From assembly GCA_013400155.1 (NCBI GenBank), contig VXBM01000133.1, forward strand, positions 943,180 through 1,007,179: a stretch of 64,000 nucleotides of DNA, written 5' to 3'. The position numbers and the translations under genes were made by a program. The notes beneath the pieces were generated by a model that searched no databases, was not told the DNA's origin, and saw only the letters and a list, made by a program, of their open reading frames with translations. This document shows, piece by piece, positions 35,625 to 48,004 of the stretch (position 1 is the stretch's first letter; each line of letters begins with the position of its first letter). The stretch is from Helopsaltes ochotensis. Lineage: Eukaryota; Chordata; Aves; Passeriformes; Locustellidae.

Positions 35625-38600
35625 GTAGAAGGCAGCGGTAAACAGGCTGTCAATATTTTCTGAAGATATGCTGTCATTTGCCTTGATAATGATTCATACT
35701 GAAGGATTTAGGCAGGTTCTGCTGTTTGAATAATGCAGGTGAAAATGTTTTTTCTGATTCAAGGACAGTTTGGGTATGGACTGTGCAGCTTGAAGAAAGG
35801 AGACCTGTGATCATCTGTGGGATTGAAAGGTTTACGTGAGAACTACCTTCCCATTAATAAAATGTCTGGAAAATAAGAAGAGGTTTGTTTAACTCTTCCT
35901 ATCTGTGTACTATCTGTGACTTATTGAAATTTGCTGTAAGAGAAACAGGTTACTTAAGTTTATTTGCTTGGGGTGGTTTTTTTGGTCATACACTGGCAGT
36001 TTTGTGGAAAGTAAAGCATGAGGGCTTTTTTCATTCCTGTCACCTGTCTGTAATGTATGCTGGAGCCAGGCCCTCCCTTCTTTTCTGATTTGATCATGGG
36101 ATGCGGTGCATGAGCCATGCAGTGAGAAGCTGGGTGTTGGCATCAGTTACAGCAAACGAGTATTTAGAAGACTGGTAAGTCAAGCCAGCTTAAAGCTTAA
36201 AAGCAAACCTTTACTAGACTGGCATTCATTAACAATATGTATAGCAAATAGTTCTTAATCATTATTAGCTATTACCACTGCATATTCAAACAGTTGGTTC
36301 TTAACAATCCCATATTTTTCCAAGCATTGCTTAAGAACTTGCAACTAGAAAACTAACAAACAGTATTTTGACCAGCTGGAAGAATAAAAATTGCTCTGTT
36401 CCTTAACACCTTCAAGTTTAATATTAGATATAATCATCCAGTGTTCTGCACCCACCAAACCAGAAATTGTCCACAATACCTTCCAATAAAACAGTATTGT
36501 AGCATTCAAACTGCATTGGGACTGGATAAAAGAAGGGAAAAAGAAGGATTCCTTAAAATAAAAAATAGTAAAGGAAATTATGACAGCACTATACTTGTAA
36601 CCTGAACTGTGTGAATTTTAAGTTTTCTTTTGTAAGCCATATCTGATAAAATGAAAACATGAAATTTGCATAAAACATAACAAAATTTGGGATTGCTACA
36701 AATCTTGTCCCTCAGAGTTGACTACAACGTTATGAAAAGAAAAGAACACCTGCATTTCTTTTATATATGTGTATATATATCTATGTGTGGATAAACAAAA
36801 ACTTCCAAAGCAAGAGTGCAGAAGTTTCTTTTCAATCTTCTTCTTCGCCCATCCCTACTTCACTTAGTCCTTTCAGACTCTTTTTAGTGAAAAAAAAAAA
36901 ACAAACCCACAGGTTTCAATTTTTTGGGTTGCAAACTGTCTTTAAAGATCCCTTCCACTGTAATGTTTCTGGCTCCTGGCTTTCAAACAATTGCCATTTT
37001 ACCTAAAAGGGCAACATGTTTACAGACTGTATGGGAAAATAATGAAAACTAAAATAATCACCTTCAAAAATAATGGATTTCCTGAACATTTCTATCTTAG
37101 CAGAGTGGTAGCTCAAAGCTAAGAACCCTTCCTAATTGAAACTTTAGTTTTAGGAACTTGAAGATAGGCTTCTTTATTTTTTCCTGATATGGACGCATCT
37201 TATTGTGGGAGACATCCTAGGAAATGAGAGACAATTCCCCTCTTATTTGTAGGTGTGAGGCTTCTCTCCCCTCCAGGTTAGCTTGTATAGTTTTCTATTC
37301 AGGAACTAACTGGGGTTGCTTCCAGTGCAAAGTTACATCTTGAACGTGCTTTTAGCTGGTTTTGTGGGGGATTTGTGGTTTTGTATTTGTGGGGCATGGG
37401 GTGGTGCTGGTGAAGTTGTTTTCAGATGAATTTTAGGAACAGGAAATAAGATGGGCCAGAGCAGTGTGACTAATGAGTTTTCTGCAGGCCATCAGCAAGA
37501 GTCTCACCAGTGGTATGTGGACTGTCATCCTGCTTTCAGAGAAATGGTGGTGATGCATGACTCTTCAGAAGTCCTACAAATAGTGGTCTGGAACATTTCA
37601 TTAGGATTTTAAGAACAACAAGGATGCAGATTTAATAGGCTAATATGTTTAAGTGGTCTTGGTATCATCTAACGTGAGATGGAATATTCTGCAGCCTGCA
37701 GAGCTTAGAAATAATTCTGTACACATTTACTGTGTACTAGTTCCTTCTTTTGGATTTAATGTGGCTTAGAACTAAGAAAAATACAACTTTTCTCCTATAA
37801 TTCACATTAGATATATATTTATTTGTTTCTGTGAACATCAGGGCCCTACTGTACTGGATATTTATTGCAATATATTCAATGCAGACTTCCAGTCAATGAG
37901 GACAGAAAGGAGATCGCTGACTACATAAAACCCTAGGCTGGTTTCAGTTATAGCTCAGGAAATGGAAATTTTCTTTCTTGCCCAAATATGAGGCTCAGTC
38001 AGTCAGAAAATATAGAGACATTAATGTCATAGGGCATTGTTAAAGAGTAAAAATTTCAGCTAAAAGAGAGAAATGTGTGGGGGAGAGTTTTGTGTCAGAT
38101 GGCTACGGCAGAAGATCTGGCAGCCGGACTTCAGGGTTCTGCTCCAGCATCTTCAGATCTGCTGGGGGAATAATGTATCTGTTGCTGGCATCACTGAATC
38201 TCTTAATGGGAAAGAAAGCATGTTTCTAAAGAATTTTGAGATTCAAGGAGGAAAGGCTGAGTTTGCTTGGAAATTTTAGCCCTGTTATTGTACCAACTGA
38301 TTATAGGGACAGTTGACTACATGTAATTAAAACCAAACCCCCACTCACTTGACATTAAATAATACGGTATTTTATATAATAATGTCTATTAGTACACACA
38401 GATGCATAATGAGAATTTATAGGTACATATGACTCCTAGAATGTTGTTCTTTTTATTGTAAACTATTGCCCTAAATTTTGGCTTCTTATCGTATTTCTTT
38501 CTTATGCTTCCTTACATTAGAATAATTAGTCAGCAATCCTTAAAAAGGTAGCACAGAGTGGAATAGCAGTTGGTGTTCTGTATCCTTCATGTATTTCGCA

Positions 38601-41145
38601 AGTGCTTTTACTGTGGAAGGTACAGGTTCAAATTTTGTTCCTTATGCACTGTTTAATGGGGCGGGGGGGGCAGTGGAGCATGAGACGGTGTTGGCCTGCA
38701 TTAATTCAGAAAAAAGTTCCTCAGCACATGCAAAGAAACTACTCAGTTCCTCCCTGATAGACCCACTTCCTTTGTATAGTTATTTGTAGAGAAAATGCAT
38801 GAAGAGTGCTGAGTTCTTTCTGTGAGAGGTGCAGAGGAGGGAAAGAGAGGAATTTTAGCTCTTCCATACAAATTACAGGTGGGTTCATCCTTGGTAAATG
38901 GGGTAAATGAAGATGCATCTCAGTTATGACAACAAAGGTCCTGAAGGATCTATCCTTTTAATTCTTTCAAGGTATATTGAAGAAATAAAAAGATTTAGTT
39001 GTATAATATGTAAATGATCCTTTTTTATTTATGAATATTATTTTCACTGTCTCAGCAATTGGGCCTGAAATATTTTTCTGGGCTTCGTTGCAACATAAAG
39101 GCATTAGATCAAGGATGTTCCAAAATTCAGATTGGCTGGTATTTGCTTATATCACCATGACTGAATGTTACCAGTTTTAAAATGCTTTTTTTGTTGTTAA
39201 GGAAATTTTAAAACAGCTTTGATTTCAAACATGAAACTTGGCAAGTGACTGGTCCATAATGTGTTCTAATCACTTCTGGTATTTTGGAAAAGACTTGAAA
39301 AAGATTGAAATTGTTATTTTATTAGAAATTTAGTTACCATTTGCATATCTGAACTTCTTGTCTTCTTTACCTGGAATGCAATTAGAATATGGTCTTACAG
39401 ACTTTTCCCAGTGTTAGTGTTAGCATGGTGGAACTTAATTTTGTGTTTTTCTGTACAGGGCTTTTGAAGTTTTTTTACTGCTAAAAATTATATACCATTT
39501 TAATTCTGTAGTTTGATTGACCACCAGGAGGATACGTTTGATTTCATCTGTTTAACATAGATTATGGAACAAGTTGAATACCCAACCTTTTTTCTTTTTT
39601 TCTAATAATAACATTCTGTTGTATGTTTGGTGTGTTTTGGCTTTTTGTAGGGCAAATGGAGCCAGAGTGAACTTTAGTATTGAACTTTGAGCAGTTCAAT
39701 TGTTGCAGAAGCCCCATGAACCTGAGCTCATACCATGTACTCCTCCTCTTACGTATCTGAAGCAAAGATAAATATTACATAGATTTAAGTTTGTGCACTC
39801 CATATCTCAAGGTCACTGAAATAACTACAAATGTAATTTGTATTGGACCAGGCCGACAGGATGCTGAGGTCTCTGAATCTAGTCCTGAAATGTATTTAGA
39901 TATACTTTGTCTTCAGAAAATAGTAGTCATTCTTTTTTAAAAATCCATTTTAAACTTATCTAGTCATTATGCTGTTGCTTTATTACCTAGATTTTGCAGG
40001 ATGTGGCCGACAGTATAAAAATATTTTTCTTGTTTTTACTAATATTGAAAGTAAATGGAAGATTGTTTTCTCCTTTTTTCTTCCAGATATTATTTCCTGT
40101 CCTGACACAGTGATCAGTTCAAATCATTGCTGATACATTCTCTTTTTTTTTTTTTTCTTCTGCATTGTTTCTGGGGAAAAAATTAAAATAAAGCTTTGCC
40201 AAATCACAGTGCAGGAACTGAACTTCCCTGAACTTTTATATAGTTCCAGCTGGGTTTGAATTTCTCTTCTTGTAGGATGATATCTAATTAAACAAGAATT
40301 ACATATATGGACTTTATTGGGAGATATTTGAGAGCTTGCATCAATGTTACATTAAAAGTTTAAGCAGCAGATTTTCAGTAGAGTCCAAAGGTCTCAAAGT
40401 CCTCTGGTATTAAATTTGCAAAGATTTCTGAGATGAATGAAATTGGAGGGGGTTGGTAGCATTGTCCCTGTACTATTGAATCTCAATAGCCTGTACAATA
40501 AGATATTGTTCAGTATCCTCCTTGGGCCTTGAGCTTAATATGGCAGTTACATAAACTGAAATAATGTGAAACTTCTGGGCACGGTTGGTGCATGACATTG
40601 TGCAAGACGGAGCTGGTTTGGGGCTTCAGGTTAATGGCCTTCTGGCAAAAGCATAAATAATGTGCTGAAGTAAAAGACTGCATTGATTTGTGCTTCTGCA
40701 TATGGTGGAATAAAATCTGTCCATGTGCTATCTGGAAGGGTCCTGGTACCACTTGTGATGCACCTGCTTGTATGAAGTCCAAACTTAGCCTGTAGTCCTG
40801 AGTTTGTTTTTTATTAATTTTATTTACTCTTAAAAAATAGCATGGCCCTTCTTACACATCAGAATTCCAAGTTCCTCCCGAGATAGGCCTGTGGAGATAA
40901 AGCTTCTGCTTAGGGTAGCGTAACAGTGATGGACCTACTGTCCATCCAAAGTCTATCAGAGCCACAGAAGCCACACTTGCACTTGCTGCTCCAGAGACCT
41001 GAAGTTGGTCTTGCCACCTCTTATTCTTTCCACTTCTCATGTCAGAGACCCACAAATGGATGGCTCTCTGCTGATACACTTCCCTCACTCTCTCTTTTTC
41101 CTGTGAAGTAAGTGTCACACCTTCATGCTATTCCCTTCTTTGCCT
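35625..41145. other. Unique AT-rich non-coding DNA with minor simple repeats
   Basis: No gene is recognised. Minor repeats: a TA/TG tract at 36762-36788, an A-run at 36889-36901, a poly-G run at 38658-38670 (one C interruption) and a T14 tract at 40143-40156. A donor-like GTAAGT at 36175 and another at 41108 lack convincing partner acceptors. Confidence 0.5.
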
Positions 41146-41149
41146 GCAG

Positions 41150-41349
41150 CAAGAAGGGAAAATGGAAGCTCTGCACTGTGAACAAGGCAGATTCTCACAA
41201 GGAAGGCGGAGGGAAGCAGGTGCTGGTCAGAGAGAGGAGCTGAGCTTAGGCTGCTGTGTCAGGGTAGAAGAAATACTGGAGCTCTTGGGAGAAGATCAAA
41301 GGTCCCAAACCCAAAGATCATGGATTTCATAGGTGATTGAGATTACCAG
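41150..41349 (+). other. Candidate exon carrying a 56-codon ORF (weak)
   Basis: A good acceptor (TTCCCTTCTTTGCCTGCAG|C) opens a frame with ATG at 41,162 reading MEALHCEQGRFSQGRRREAG onward to a TAG at 41,330-41,332. A CAG|GTACAG donor follows at 41,349/41,350. The frame is charged (Arg, Glu, Gln-rich) and matches nothing I know. It might be a terminal coding exon, a lncRNA exon or chance. Confidence 0.18.
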
Positions 41350-41354
41350 GTACA

Positions 41355-42475
41355 GTCTCCTGATGACACATGTCAAGACAATGAGCATAACAGTAAGTTA
41401 AGAGGAAGAGTTGTGGCACTTTCCTAAACTTCTTACAGTCTAAAACGTGTAGCTTTCACTCACTAACTCAGTTTTGCTGTCTCAAGAAAAGGAGCATTAG
41501 AAGTTATTTTGGCCTTACTCTTAAAGTGGGACAAGTAAGCAGAGGCTGTGGTGCTGGGGGTGGATTCTCCACACAAGGGAAGAGAAAGAGGCAGGATATA
41601 GTGAACTTCACATCCTGCTGATACTGGTGATTTTATCCTGGAAATAGTCCACGGCTATGTTTAATTGCTCAACACTTAGGGATAGCTAGACTTCCAAAGA
41701 AAGGCTTATCACTTTGACCTTCTCTGCCATGTGTCCCATGAGATTTAGGTGCATTGCCCCGGGGTTTTTCATTTCAGCCAAGTACATTACCTTTCATCCA
41801 GGATCTTGCCCTTTCACAGGTAAGGGTCAGGCTGAATTTTTTTGGGGGCAGATCTGTGAAGGAACTGAAGAGGTGGTACCCTTTAAACTTTGAGTGTACG
41901 CAGTGTCTCTGTGGGGATAGCTCAATGCCATCTCCTGTACCAGAAATCAGCAGCGAAATGGTTTTAGCTGTGCAGAGCAGTGGAAATTCAGGAACTGCAA
42001 CTAAAAGAGTACCCTGTTGCCAAAGAAGAATTTAGGGTTGTCATATGTGATTACTCTAAACTTTAAAATTTTAATCATTAGTACTGATATTATAAGGAAA
42101 TAGGCCAGATGATTGTCCCTTACCACAGTGACTGAAATATTATTATTTTATTATGCTTTCCAAGGGAGCCAGTTTCGCAACGAGACCGTACCAGTGCATA
42201 GTAACATGATGAAGTCAAGCAAATAAAGTGAAAATCTTCTATTTCTGAGTTTGAAACAAAAATCTGTATTGGTTTTTGATAACATTTTTTTTACATTTTA
42301 AGATATATTAAATACCACATTGTTCTGGCTCGTGCACATCTCCATTATTTGGATCTTACAATTTTGATACCACTGACATTTGATAAATTTCTTTTTTCGG
42401 AATCATCTGTTTTGGATGCTGTCAATATTTACATTCTTTTTCTCATCCCTAATGAATCTATGTAGTGATAATAAT
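41355..42475. other. Unique non-coding DNA
   Basis: No recognised gene or repeat. Donor-like GTAAGT at 41392. The 93-codon plus-strand open frame near 41754-42035 has no family resemblance. Confidence 0.5.
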
Positions 42476-42479
42476 CCTA

Positions 42480-42750
42480 GCGCCTATTGCTCAGCATCAG
42501 AGTAGATTCTTCTTTCTATTCTTTTGTAATACCATTGATTAATAACTCATTGCTTCCTATCTGTCAGACAGTTTTTATCCACCTTACTGTAATAGTATTC
42601 AGACTATGATTCTCTGGTGTCTCTGTGAGCTTCCTGTGTGGTACTGTGTCAAAGGCCTTGCTAAAATCCAAACAAATTATATCCACCACATTTCCTTTAT
42701 CCGCCCAGTTTGTCACCACACTGAAATACCCAGCACAATGAAACATTTAT
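42480..42750 (-). mobile_element. CR1-clade LINE ORF2 fragment (reverse transcriptase motif A)
   Basis: The minus-strand translation contains WADKGNVVDIICLDFSKAFD, then TVPHRKL and VRWIKTV. This is the CR1 RT segment around motif A, whose catalytic Asp lies in LDFSKAFD. A shift of frame is then needed to read LTDRKQ, the equivalent of the CR1 TDRKQRV box, followed by an in-frame stop. Family: CR1/L3 LINE endonuclease-RT. It is a frame-broken relic with no endonuclease domain and no 3' tail nearby. Confidence 0.88.
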
Positions 42751-42754
42751 TGAT

Positions 42755-45500
42755 GTAAGTTTCTCTGTTAAACCAGAATAAATGTGAAGGTTCTGCTGTG
42801 ATTATGTGATAGAGCCTGCTTCTTAACAGGTATTATCATTTTATGCACTGAAGATAATATGAGCCATGGGAGATGACACCATTCAGCAGGAGCAGTGAGG
42901 CTGTGAAGATCAAAGCATTATGAACCTTGAAAAGAAGTGGGAGAAGCTTATATGCTACAATAGCTTGTAAAGGGCATAAGTGAAGTCTTCAAGCTGTATT
43001 CCAAGAGATGCTCAGCAAATATCAGCTTCAGAGCTGCTTCACAAAAAAACTGTATCTTTAGAGAAAGAATTGTTTGGGCAAGGCCTCGTGAAAGCTGCAT
43101 GCTGTCACTGTTCCTGTTCTTTGGGAACATAAACAGGATCTAGGGACAGCTTGTGCAAGAAAACAGTTGGAATAAGGAATATCATGGTTTTCAGCAGCCA
43201 ACTTGATTACCATCATCGCCCCTGCGTAGGAGGAAAGCTTCAAGAGGTATTTAGAAGGATGCTGGGTCCCACCTAACTATTACAGAACTACCCATTAGAC
43301 TCCTAGACATTAGGATTCCAGGTCAGATCCGAAGTGCAGTTACAGAGACCAACTCTTCTGTGGGTTGAGAAGTTCAGCTTCTCGTGTGCTTTCACAGCTG
43401 GGCTTCTCAAGTGCTTGTTGCTTACTCTGTCAGCCGTAGGAATAAATGAGGGGAGTGGACTGTGCTGTTGTTGAGGGATCCAACACGTTCAGCAGGTGTG
43501 AGGGCCCTTGTGGTGAAGTTGCATCCAGTACCCATTTCCAAATGACCATGAGAGTGGATTATGCATTGCAGCTTTTATACAGTTGATTGTCTCTAACTTT
43601 CCGAAGCTGAGATTTCAAGGAGTCTTTGTCTTCGCCCAAAGGCAGGTTTTATCATACCTGAACAAAAATAGTTCAAATACTATTGGGGGATATGGGGTGT
43701 GTGTGAATTGTAGCCAAAAATACACCTTTTTCCTGATTAAAATGCTTTTCTAGCTGAAACAGCCATGGTTTGGAAATGAAAATTTGTAATGGATGTCATC
43801 TTCACTGGGAAAGTAAACTCAAGGGATGAATGCCATGAGGAAGACAAAACCTCTGTGGGCCCTCATCTTTGCAGTAAACCAGTAACAGATGGAGATTTAC
43901 CATTTTGACAAGGAAACCTTCAATCTGCTCTTGTCCATTCCAGCAGTGGGAGGAAGCCTTGATCCCAGCACAATGCTGTAGGTTGTCCTCTGCTCCCATT
44001 CTGCCAAATTACAGAGGCCCCCAGGTTTCTCCCATCAGCGGCTCTGTGACTCTGGTTTGGGCCACAAATGACTGTGAGTTCAAAGGCAGAACTGGAAATA
44101 ACAGACATTCCCGCATATCTTTGAAAGTCTAGTAAGAGCTCCAGTTCAAACTTTTTAGGAGGATTTTTCAAGCACTGGCATAACTTTTTTTTTTTCTTTT
44201 TTATTCTGTCCACTCAGGACAAGGGACAGGTGACCAAAAGAAAGCTGTTTATAAAGAAATAATACCAATTAAAGTGCATTCACCTAAAAAAAGCAGTGAA
44301 GTAATGCTATATCTGTGTTAATAAGATTTGTTCTTTTGTTTTACCAGTGGACCTGAACAGAGCATTGTGCTGGTGTGTCTATACTGGTTCCAATTTCAGA
44401 GTTTCTGTATTTGTTGTTAGATGAGGAGCCTGTACCACTGGCTTTCCTTTTTTGTTTCTGTGACAAAATTATTCTGGGCCATATCCTAAGTGATTATTTA
44501 GATTCTGAAGTTGGATTGAGGTCTCTTATCCAGCCCATGAATATTTTTGAATATTATCTTGAAGGCAAAGGGCTTGGTTTTTTGTTTGTGTGTGTCCATT
44601 TGTCATTCAGTGCCTTCCCTTTTCCTCATTCCCTAGCTGTTGAAGACACATTCCTTAATATTATCAATGAGGCTTTTTCCTTGAGTAAGGACATCAGTAT
44701 TTTACCTTCTTTGAATAGTTACTTGGGGCAGTGGTTTCATCACGGATTTCCAGTTCAAGAAGTGAACTTAAAAAAGATCAATTGACTGAGCTTGTAATTT
44801 CTATATCTAGAAATTTCTAACTATATTAAAAAGTGTTGTACTGTGTTCTCCTCTAGTCTTCCTTCTCCTCGTAACTAATCAGCTATATATGACTAACTGA
44901 CCTGATCCAGCTCATTCAAGGTACTCAAGGAAAATCAAAGCCTTACAGATAGGGAACTTCTTTACTGCTAAGAATTTGCAGAAGGCTGTCATTTTCTCAA
45001 GTGTTTCCCAATAACAAATTACATTTTTTTCCCCTTCTCTTTAATTTTTAGATTGAATGAATCTGATTCTTATCAAAGTGGGGAATTGGACCATAAACAT
45101 GAGTCAGGCAAAGTAGAGCCAGGGGCCCATGCAAGTCATGGACTATTACTAATGAGTGTAGAGTTGTAGAGTTGGGAGCTTTCCTCTCACAGTTTTCAGG
45201 TCCTGCATAAGCTTTATGGCAAGAAGGAATTGTGAGAAAGCAAAGTGAAACCTGTTTACCTTCCGATATTTGTTTCTAAAGCCTTTATTAAGAGGTAACT
45301 TTTGCTCTGTTGTTAACACTTTGCTCATGTGCCTCATTCCTCACCTGCCACACTCCTCATTCTTGCAATTCCAGCCCTTGGGCTTCTCTCAAGCAAAATT
45401 CATTGACCGTTCTTGAGCCATGTCTCTTTCTTTCCACAAGAGGATTAGGGCACCCCTTTCACTCAACAATCTCCTGGCCCCCAAGTGTTAAGCATCCTCA
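42755..45500. other. Unique non-coding DNA
   Basis: No gene, RNA or repeat is recognised. The 136-codon plus-strand open frame at 44375-44785 is the longest on that strand, but it has no domain and no flanking splice or start context. A good isolated minus-strand donor (GGCAG|GTGAGG) lies at about 45346. Confidence 0.5.
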
Positions 45501-45501
45501 C

Positions 45502-45560
45502 CTGTGCACAGGAAGGCAAACTTTTACACAGAACTGTTTTCCGAGGTTCCATTTCTTGTA
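45502..45560 (-). other. Candidate 59-nt exon
   Basis: On the minus strand the acceptor is CTGTGATTCTTTTAG|T and the donor is GCACAG|GTGAGG, close to consensus. Two of three frames are open end to end, reading YKKWNLGKQFCVKVCLPVH or QEMEPRKTVLCKSLPSCAQ. Neither is recognised. Splice motifs are directly visible; exon status is inferred. Confidence 0.25.
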
Positions 45561-45564
45561 CTAA

Positions 45565-46875
45565 AAGAATCACAGTGTGTGCTAATTATGCCTGCCTTGA
45601 GGAGAGGGACCACTTTAACTGCAGGCTTTAACTGTGTCTTCAGGCTAACTTACAGAGAAATGCCAAGTGTTGCGTTCCCTCCTTTCTCTTTCCAGTCAGA
45701 AGAGCATGGGCAAAGCACAAAAGATTTCAGGTTAAAACTACTAGGAAAATAGACTGAAGAGCAGTTGTCAGGATTGTGCCCAGCATGGGAAGGAGGTGCT
45801 ATGCCTCTGTGCTTTGACAGGAGAGGGCCATTTGTTTCCTCGTTCTCTACAAGAAAATGGGGATTTTGGACAAAAATCTGCTGTGGTGAAGTCCATGCAC
45901 CAATTTATTCCTATTTAGGTCATCGGAATAGGGCTTCAGTGGCGTTGGCTCTATGCTGGCTCTCTGCACAGGGATACATTTCACCCTCAGTGAATGCTCT
46001 TTGTTTTCTCAGTTGAGGTCAGTTTTTCCCTGCATTCATTAGAAGAAATAGCTTTGGATTTTAAATACTGCTGCCCCTCTTCTTCCCTGCCAGCAAGCCA
46101 GCATTACAGTCCTGAAGATGTTAGAAAAGGGGTAAATTTGGAACGGGAAGAAAGTGAAAGAAATGGAAGTTCAGAGGCTGAAACTGTTATCACTTATGTG
46201 GCAGTCGTGCTGCTGCCTGCTGCTCATGGCTTGCCAGTTTTTTGCCTGGGTTTCTTCACTGTTTGTCTACCTTATTAGATGTCAATCAGGAGAAAGAAGG
46301 GAAGTTGTTTGATATAAGGTTGTCTAAAGGAAGAGGAGCACTTGTGTCAGATGGTTCCTTCAGGAAAAATTTCATCCAAGACTATGAAGGTTATCCTGTG
46401 GCAGCATCATCCTAGTGCCTCTATCAGGGGGCCCTTGTTCATTCAAATGCTCAAGAATTGTTTCTGATTCTTCCTGTGCTGTCCCTTTCTGTGCTCTCTG
46501 CTTTCCTCTTGTTCTTCAGTACCTCTGATCTTGACAGAATGGAAAACTTAAACCCACAAATAAGTTTGTGAGCTCATTGTTTGTGGTATTGGTGTGTGTA
46601 TGGACATGTTTGTGTGACAGTATATTGTCTGAAACGGTGTGTTTTATTTTAAACATCCGTGAGGATGGATTGAGAAGCCTCATATAACACTGACGTGTGA
46701 GGAATTGGATTTTTACTTATGGGAGAATGAAGTAAAATTACACTTAGGAATTGCTCCCAGCCTGTGGTACATTTAAAAACAGTATTAGATTTGCATCCGG
46801 GATTTATTTGACCGTCTCTGTGAGTGTGCTGCTGGTGAGGAGAATAGCTTTGACTTTGAATGGGGTAAATTAGGC
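45565..46875. other. Unique non-coding DNA
   Basis: Nothing recognised. Composition is mixed. Several short open frames on the plus strand have no family resemblance. Confidence 0.5.
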
Positions 46876-46879
46876 GAGT

Positions 46880-47130
46880 TCTGCTGTCACCTTTTAAAAA
46901 TAAAATTTAATGAAGTTTTGATTTGTTCCTTTAATGAGTCATTGGTACATTGTATGTGTCTGTGTATATTGCTGTATGGTTTGTTATTACGAGGCCAAAT
47001 CCTGACAACTTATTGCAAAATTGTTTTAATTTATTATTAATATTTTTTTGTTTTTCTCGTTTCTCCTGGTTTTGGAGCCTTTATAATTAGATATAATTAA
47101 AACCACAGGTTTTAAACTCCAGTCTAACAT
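46880..47130. other. AT-rich block resembling a conserved non-coding element
   Basis: Non-repetitive AT-rich DNA with clustered homeodomain-like cores (TAATTA, ATTATTAATA, TAATTAGA) and an inverted repeat TTAAAACC-ACA-GGTTTTAA (47097-47115) that also contains the RUNX-type motif AACCACA. This texture is typical of developmental enhancers in gene deserts. Conservation cannot be shown from this sequence alone. Confidence 0.3.
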
Positions 47131-47924
47131 TTAAACTCATATTTATGGTACAACCCCTGGAGTTTTATTGTCATTCCAACTATTTCAACTGCATTTTGAA
47201 AAAAGTATTTTTTTTGCATCTGTTCAGATGCTGTGTCTACAGCTACCACTTCTTAATCATCTGTTTTGTACAGTAATGTGACATTTATTTTACATGATAA
47301 GAAACCATGCAGTTTTATAGAGGAGCTGTTTCATATCCCTTAACAAAAGGTTGCAAGGGACCTTTTGCCTTATACACTTTAAAAACAGCTTTCCTCTTTT
47401 TGAACTTGTCTTTCTCTGCTCCTCCATGCAACAGTCTGAAAGTGCTGCATGCTGTAGAACGAATTTGTAAAAAATGTTGTTGGCTGGCATTATGTAAAAC
47501 CATATTTTCCCTTTTGGTGCGTATGTTCTGGTCCTAGCAATGTCCTTGTTTTGCTGAAATTAACATTTTTATTCTCACAGTCTTCGGTATGTGGTGGTGT
47601 TTTTCTGTCTTTTTTAATTGTGGGTTTGTTTTTTTTTTAATTAGTATAAGGTTGATTGTTAAAATTAAGTGGCAGAAGGCTTCTTTCCAAATTATTCAGA
47701 GATCTTTTGCTGAAGAAATATATTTTGCTATTCTCAATTGCCTTTTTCCCTTTTTCTTTCATTGCAAACTACTCTGGGAAGAGCTTCTTTTAACAAAAAA
47801 AAAAAGGCTACGCTTGACTGATAATGCATTGCTTTGGATGGTGAAACATTATGAAAGTTTAATTTTTAATTAAATCTGAAATACCAATTATAACTGAAAG
47901 AGATTTTAACCTGTTTCTTTTCAG

Positions 47925-48000
47925 ACTGCCTGAAGTTATATTGTAGATGCTGAAATCACTGCACCTTAAAAACAAAAAGATTAAGCCCCACTGCATTCCT
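47925..48000 (+). other. Candidate 76-nt non-coding exon
   Basis: A strong acceptor (TTTTAACCTGTTTCTTTTCAG|A) and a GTAAGT donor with an unfavourable T at exon position -1 (CCT|GTAAGT) flank 76 nt. All three frames contain stops, so if transcribed it is a UTR or lncRNA exon. Confidence 0.2.
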
Positions 48001-48004
48001 GTAA

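Noticed and set aside
44375..44785. 136-codon open frame on the plus strand
   Set aside because: AT-rich, Leu/Phe-heavy composition of random T-rich DNA; no domain and no splice or start context.
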